Shown here: positions 62,500-64,000 of the stretch, piece by piece
How positions within the stretch are numbered: the stretch's first letter is position 1
Layout: every line of letters begins with the position of its first letter
Source: Bacillota bacterium
GTDB lineage: Bacteria; Bacillota; Clostridia; Christensenellales; Aristaeellaceae
Assembly: GCA_023459275.1 (NCBI GenBank)
Contig: JAEWVC010000019.1
Coordinates: forward strand, 62,001-126,000
DNA length: 64,000 nt
Direction: 5' to 3'
Made by a program: the position numbers and the translations under genes
Notes under the pieces: generated by a model
Databases searched by the model: none
Told to the model about the DNA's origin: nothing
The model's input: only the letters and a program-made list of their open reading frames with translations

Positions 62500-63308
62500 G
62501 GCTGCACCCCCATTTCCAGGAGGTCTTCAAAGTCATCGTCCTCCTTGTCTTCTGCGCCCAGGTACGCCTTGATGACCCGTTCGTTGTTACGGATCTCATC
62601 CGGCGTTCCCTCGGCGATCTTTTCGCCGTAGTTCAGCACCGTGATCCTGTCGGACAGGCCCATGACCAGCTTCATGTCATGCTCGATGAGCAAAATGGTG
62701 GTATCCATCTCGGTCCGTATGCGCAGGATAAACTGTTTCATGGATTCGGTTTCCTTGGGGTTGAGGCCCGCGGCTGGCTCATCCAGCATCAGCAGCTTGG
62801 GCTCAATGGCCAGAGCCCTGGCGATCTCCAGCCTGCGCTGCTGGCCGTAAGACAAATTCTTGGCCAGCTCCCCCTCCTTGCCGGAAAGACCCACGTAGTC
62901 AAGCAGGAACAGCATCCTGTCGTAGGCTTCCCGCTCCTCCCTGCGCATCCTGGGCAAGCGGAAAACGATGTCGGCAATGTTGGCCTTCATCTGCATGGAC
63001 CGGCCTACCAGGATATTTTCAGCCACCAGCATGTTTTGAAACAGCCGGATATTTTGAAACGTCCTGGCGATTTTGTAGGAAGCCACCTTTTCCGGCGTTA
63101 GCTTCACAAGGCTGTGCCCGTCGAATTTGATGCTGCCGCTGTCCACAGGGTAGTAACCGCTGATCATATTGAAGAAGGTGGTTTTCCCTGCGCCGTTAGG
63201 GCCGATAACGCTTACGATCTGCCCTTTTTCCATAGAGAAGTCCACGTTGTTGATGGCCGTCAGGCCGCCAAAGGTCTTGGTAAGGCCCTTCACTTCCAGC
63301 AAAGCCAT
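62496..63308 (-). CDS. livG: Branched-chain amino acid ABC transporter, ATP-binding protein LivG
   Basis: 270 residues. GPNGAGKTTFFNMISG (Walker A), LSYGQQRRLEIARAL (signature), LLMLDEPAAGLNP (Walker B), and the LivG-specific insertion around ARTFQNIRLFQNMLVAENIL. The C-terminus is extended by an acidic stretch (GAEDKEDDDFEDLLEMG). One base separates it from livM. Confidence 0.95.
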   Translation of the reverse strand: MALLEVKGLTKTFGGLTAINNVDFSMEKGQIVSVIGPNGAGKTTFFNMISGYYPVDSGSIKFDGHSLVKLTPEKVASYKIARTFQNIRLFQNMLVAENILVGRSMQMKANIADIVFRLPRMRREEREAYDRMLFLLDYVGLSGKEGELAKNLSYGQQRRLEIARALAIEPKLLMLDEPAAGLNPKETESMKQFILRIRTEMDTTILLIEHDMKLVMGLSDRITVLNYGEKIAEGTPDEIRNNERVIKAYLGAEDKEDDDFEDLLEMGVQP

Positions 63309-63309
63309 A

Positions 63310-64000
63310 CTATGCCCCTCCCTTCGGCGCGGCGGCTTCGGGCTCGGCGCGTTTTTTCAGGCCCAGCTTCTCCTTGATCTGCAATACCCGCTTTTCCGGC
63401 AGGATGCCGTTGGGGCGGAAGATGCACATCAATACCAGGATCAGGCCGAAGATGAGCCTTTCATACTTGGCGGGGTTCAGCCAGGCCGGCAGGTTCAAAA
63501 CGCCCGAGGTGGTGAGGTTCGTAAGCCATTCCGATACGTCCTTCAAAATCTGCAACTGCAGCACTACCACCGCCATGGCACCGATGATGACCCCTTTGAT
63601 GTTTCCGGAACCGCCCAGGATCACCATGCAGAGGATGACGATGGACTCCATAAAGGTGAAGCTGGTAGGATCGATAAACCTCTGTCTCGCCGCAAAGACT
63701 ACGCCCATCATGCCGGCCAGCCCGGCGCCGATGGTAAAGGAGAGCAGCTTCATGCGCACCACCGGGATCCCCATGGTGCGGGCCACCAGTTCATCCTCCC
63801 GGATGGCCACCCAGGCCCGGCCGATACGGGAATTTTGCAGATTCCGCACCACGATCACGGTCAATACAAACAATACCAGCACCACGCCATAGTAGTGCAC
63901 GGGACGGTCCAGCGTAAAGCCAAAGAGCATAGGCGGCTGGATGGGCGTGATGCCCATGGGGCCATTGGTTACGTTCACAGGCTTGTTGAGGTTGTTGAAC
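63310..64000 (-). CDS. livM: Branched-chain amino acid ABC transporter permease LivM (5' end outside window)
   Basis: The frame is open through the window edge; the visible part is about 229 residues. It holds the conserved permease motif GRAWVAIREDELVARTMGIP (EAA-like loop), GAGLAGMMGVVFAARQRFI and FMESIVILCMVILGGSGNIK, with five or so membrane segments. The tail is charged (EKLGLKKRAEPEAAAPKG). The start, livH and the binding protein lie beyond 64000. Confidence 0.93.
   Translation of the reverse strand, partial: FNNLNKPVNVTNGPMGITPIQPPMLFGFTLDRPVHYYGVVLVLFVLTVIVVRNLQNSRIGRAWVAIREDELVARTMGIPVVRMKLLSFTIGAGLAGMMGVVFAARQRFIDPTSFTFMESIVILCMVILGGSGNIKGVIIGAMAVVVLQLQILKDVSEWLTNLTTSGVLNLPAWLNPAKYERLIFGLILVLMCIFRPNGILPEKRVLQIKEKLGLKKRAEPEAAAPKGGA

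Overview
The window looks like a chromosomal segment of an anaerobic, GC-rich member of the Clostridia (Firmicutes), probably an uncultured gut or sediment lineage. Evidence: secA followed by a frameshifted prfB, a RemB/DUF370 gene directly before gyrB-gyrA, a YlbJ-type sporulation membrane protein, walJ and rlmH orthologues, DUF951, a ferredoxin-dependent 2-oxoacid oxidoreductase, and strong AGGAGG ribosome binding sites with ATG, GTG and TTG starts. I see no rRNA, tRNA, CRISPR array, phage or transposase gene. Assignment below class level is not supported by what I can see.

Layout. 1-9.1 kb: peptidoglycan-binding protein (cut by the window edge), secreted unknown, ylbJ, secA, prfB, DUF1461 membrane protein, tsaD. 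9.1-11.8 kb: a small autoregulated XRE regulator plus membrane protein, then two transporters. 11.9-18.8 kb: replication/translation core, with mnmG divergent from remB-gyrB-gyrA. 18.8-26.4 kb: repeats, DMT and MATE exporters, GNAT, VOC protein, then gltX and glnS side by side. 26.6-36.9 kb: alkaline phosphatase, YibE/F, AraC regulator, processive glycosyltransferase, and a minus-strand operon RpiR / flavoprotein / exonuclease / nucleoside kinase. 37-43 kb: a gene broken by an in-frame stop, a secreted collagen-like protein, a large GT39-like membrane protein and an SLC13-type permease. 43-48.8 kb: korAB, rlmH, CPBP protease, walJ. 48.9-60.2 kb, the cell-envelope region: FHA/RodA/PbpA operon, DUF951, three type I signal peptidases around an ECF sigma factor with a probable anti-sigma partner, an M15 peptidase, and two tandem secreted multidomain proteins. 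60.3-64 kb: YwaF-like protein, zinc ribbon, and the livM-livG-livF end of a branched-chain amino acid ABC transporter that runs off the edge.

Between genes there are at least five families of repeated or structured intergenic elements. The most striking is a pair (5889-6080 and 24484-24654) whose helices are kept by compensatory base changes. Next is a pair of about 145 bp with TACTATTT-type inverted ends (21098-21241 and 61514-61658). Other points worth checking are a prfB recoding site that uses UAA instead of the usual UGA, a four-fold nine-residue repeat in the SecA linker, a nonsense-split gene at 37.9 kb, and the ECF/signal-peptidase cluster. All calls are from reading the sequence; no database search was run.
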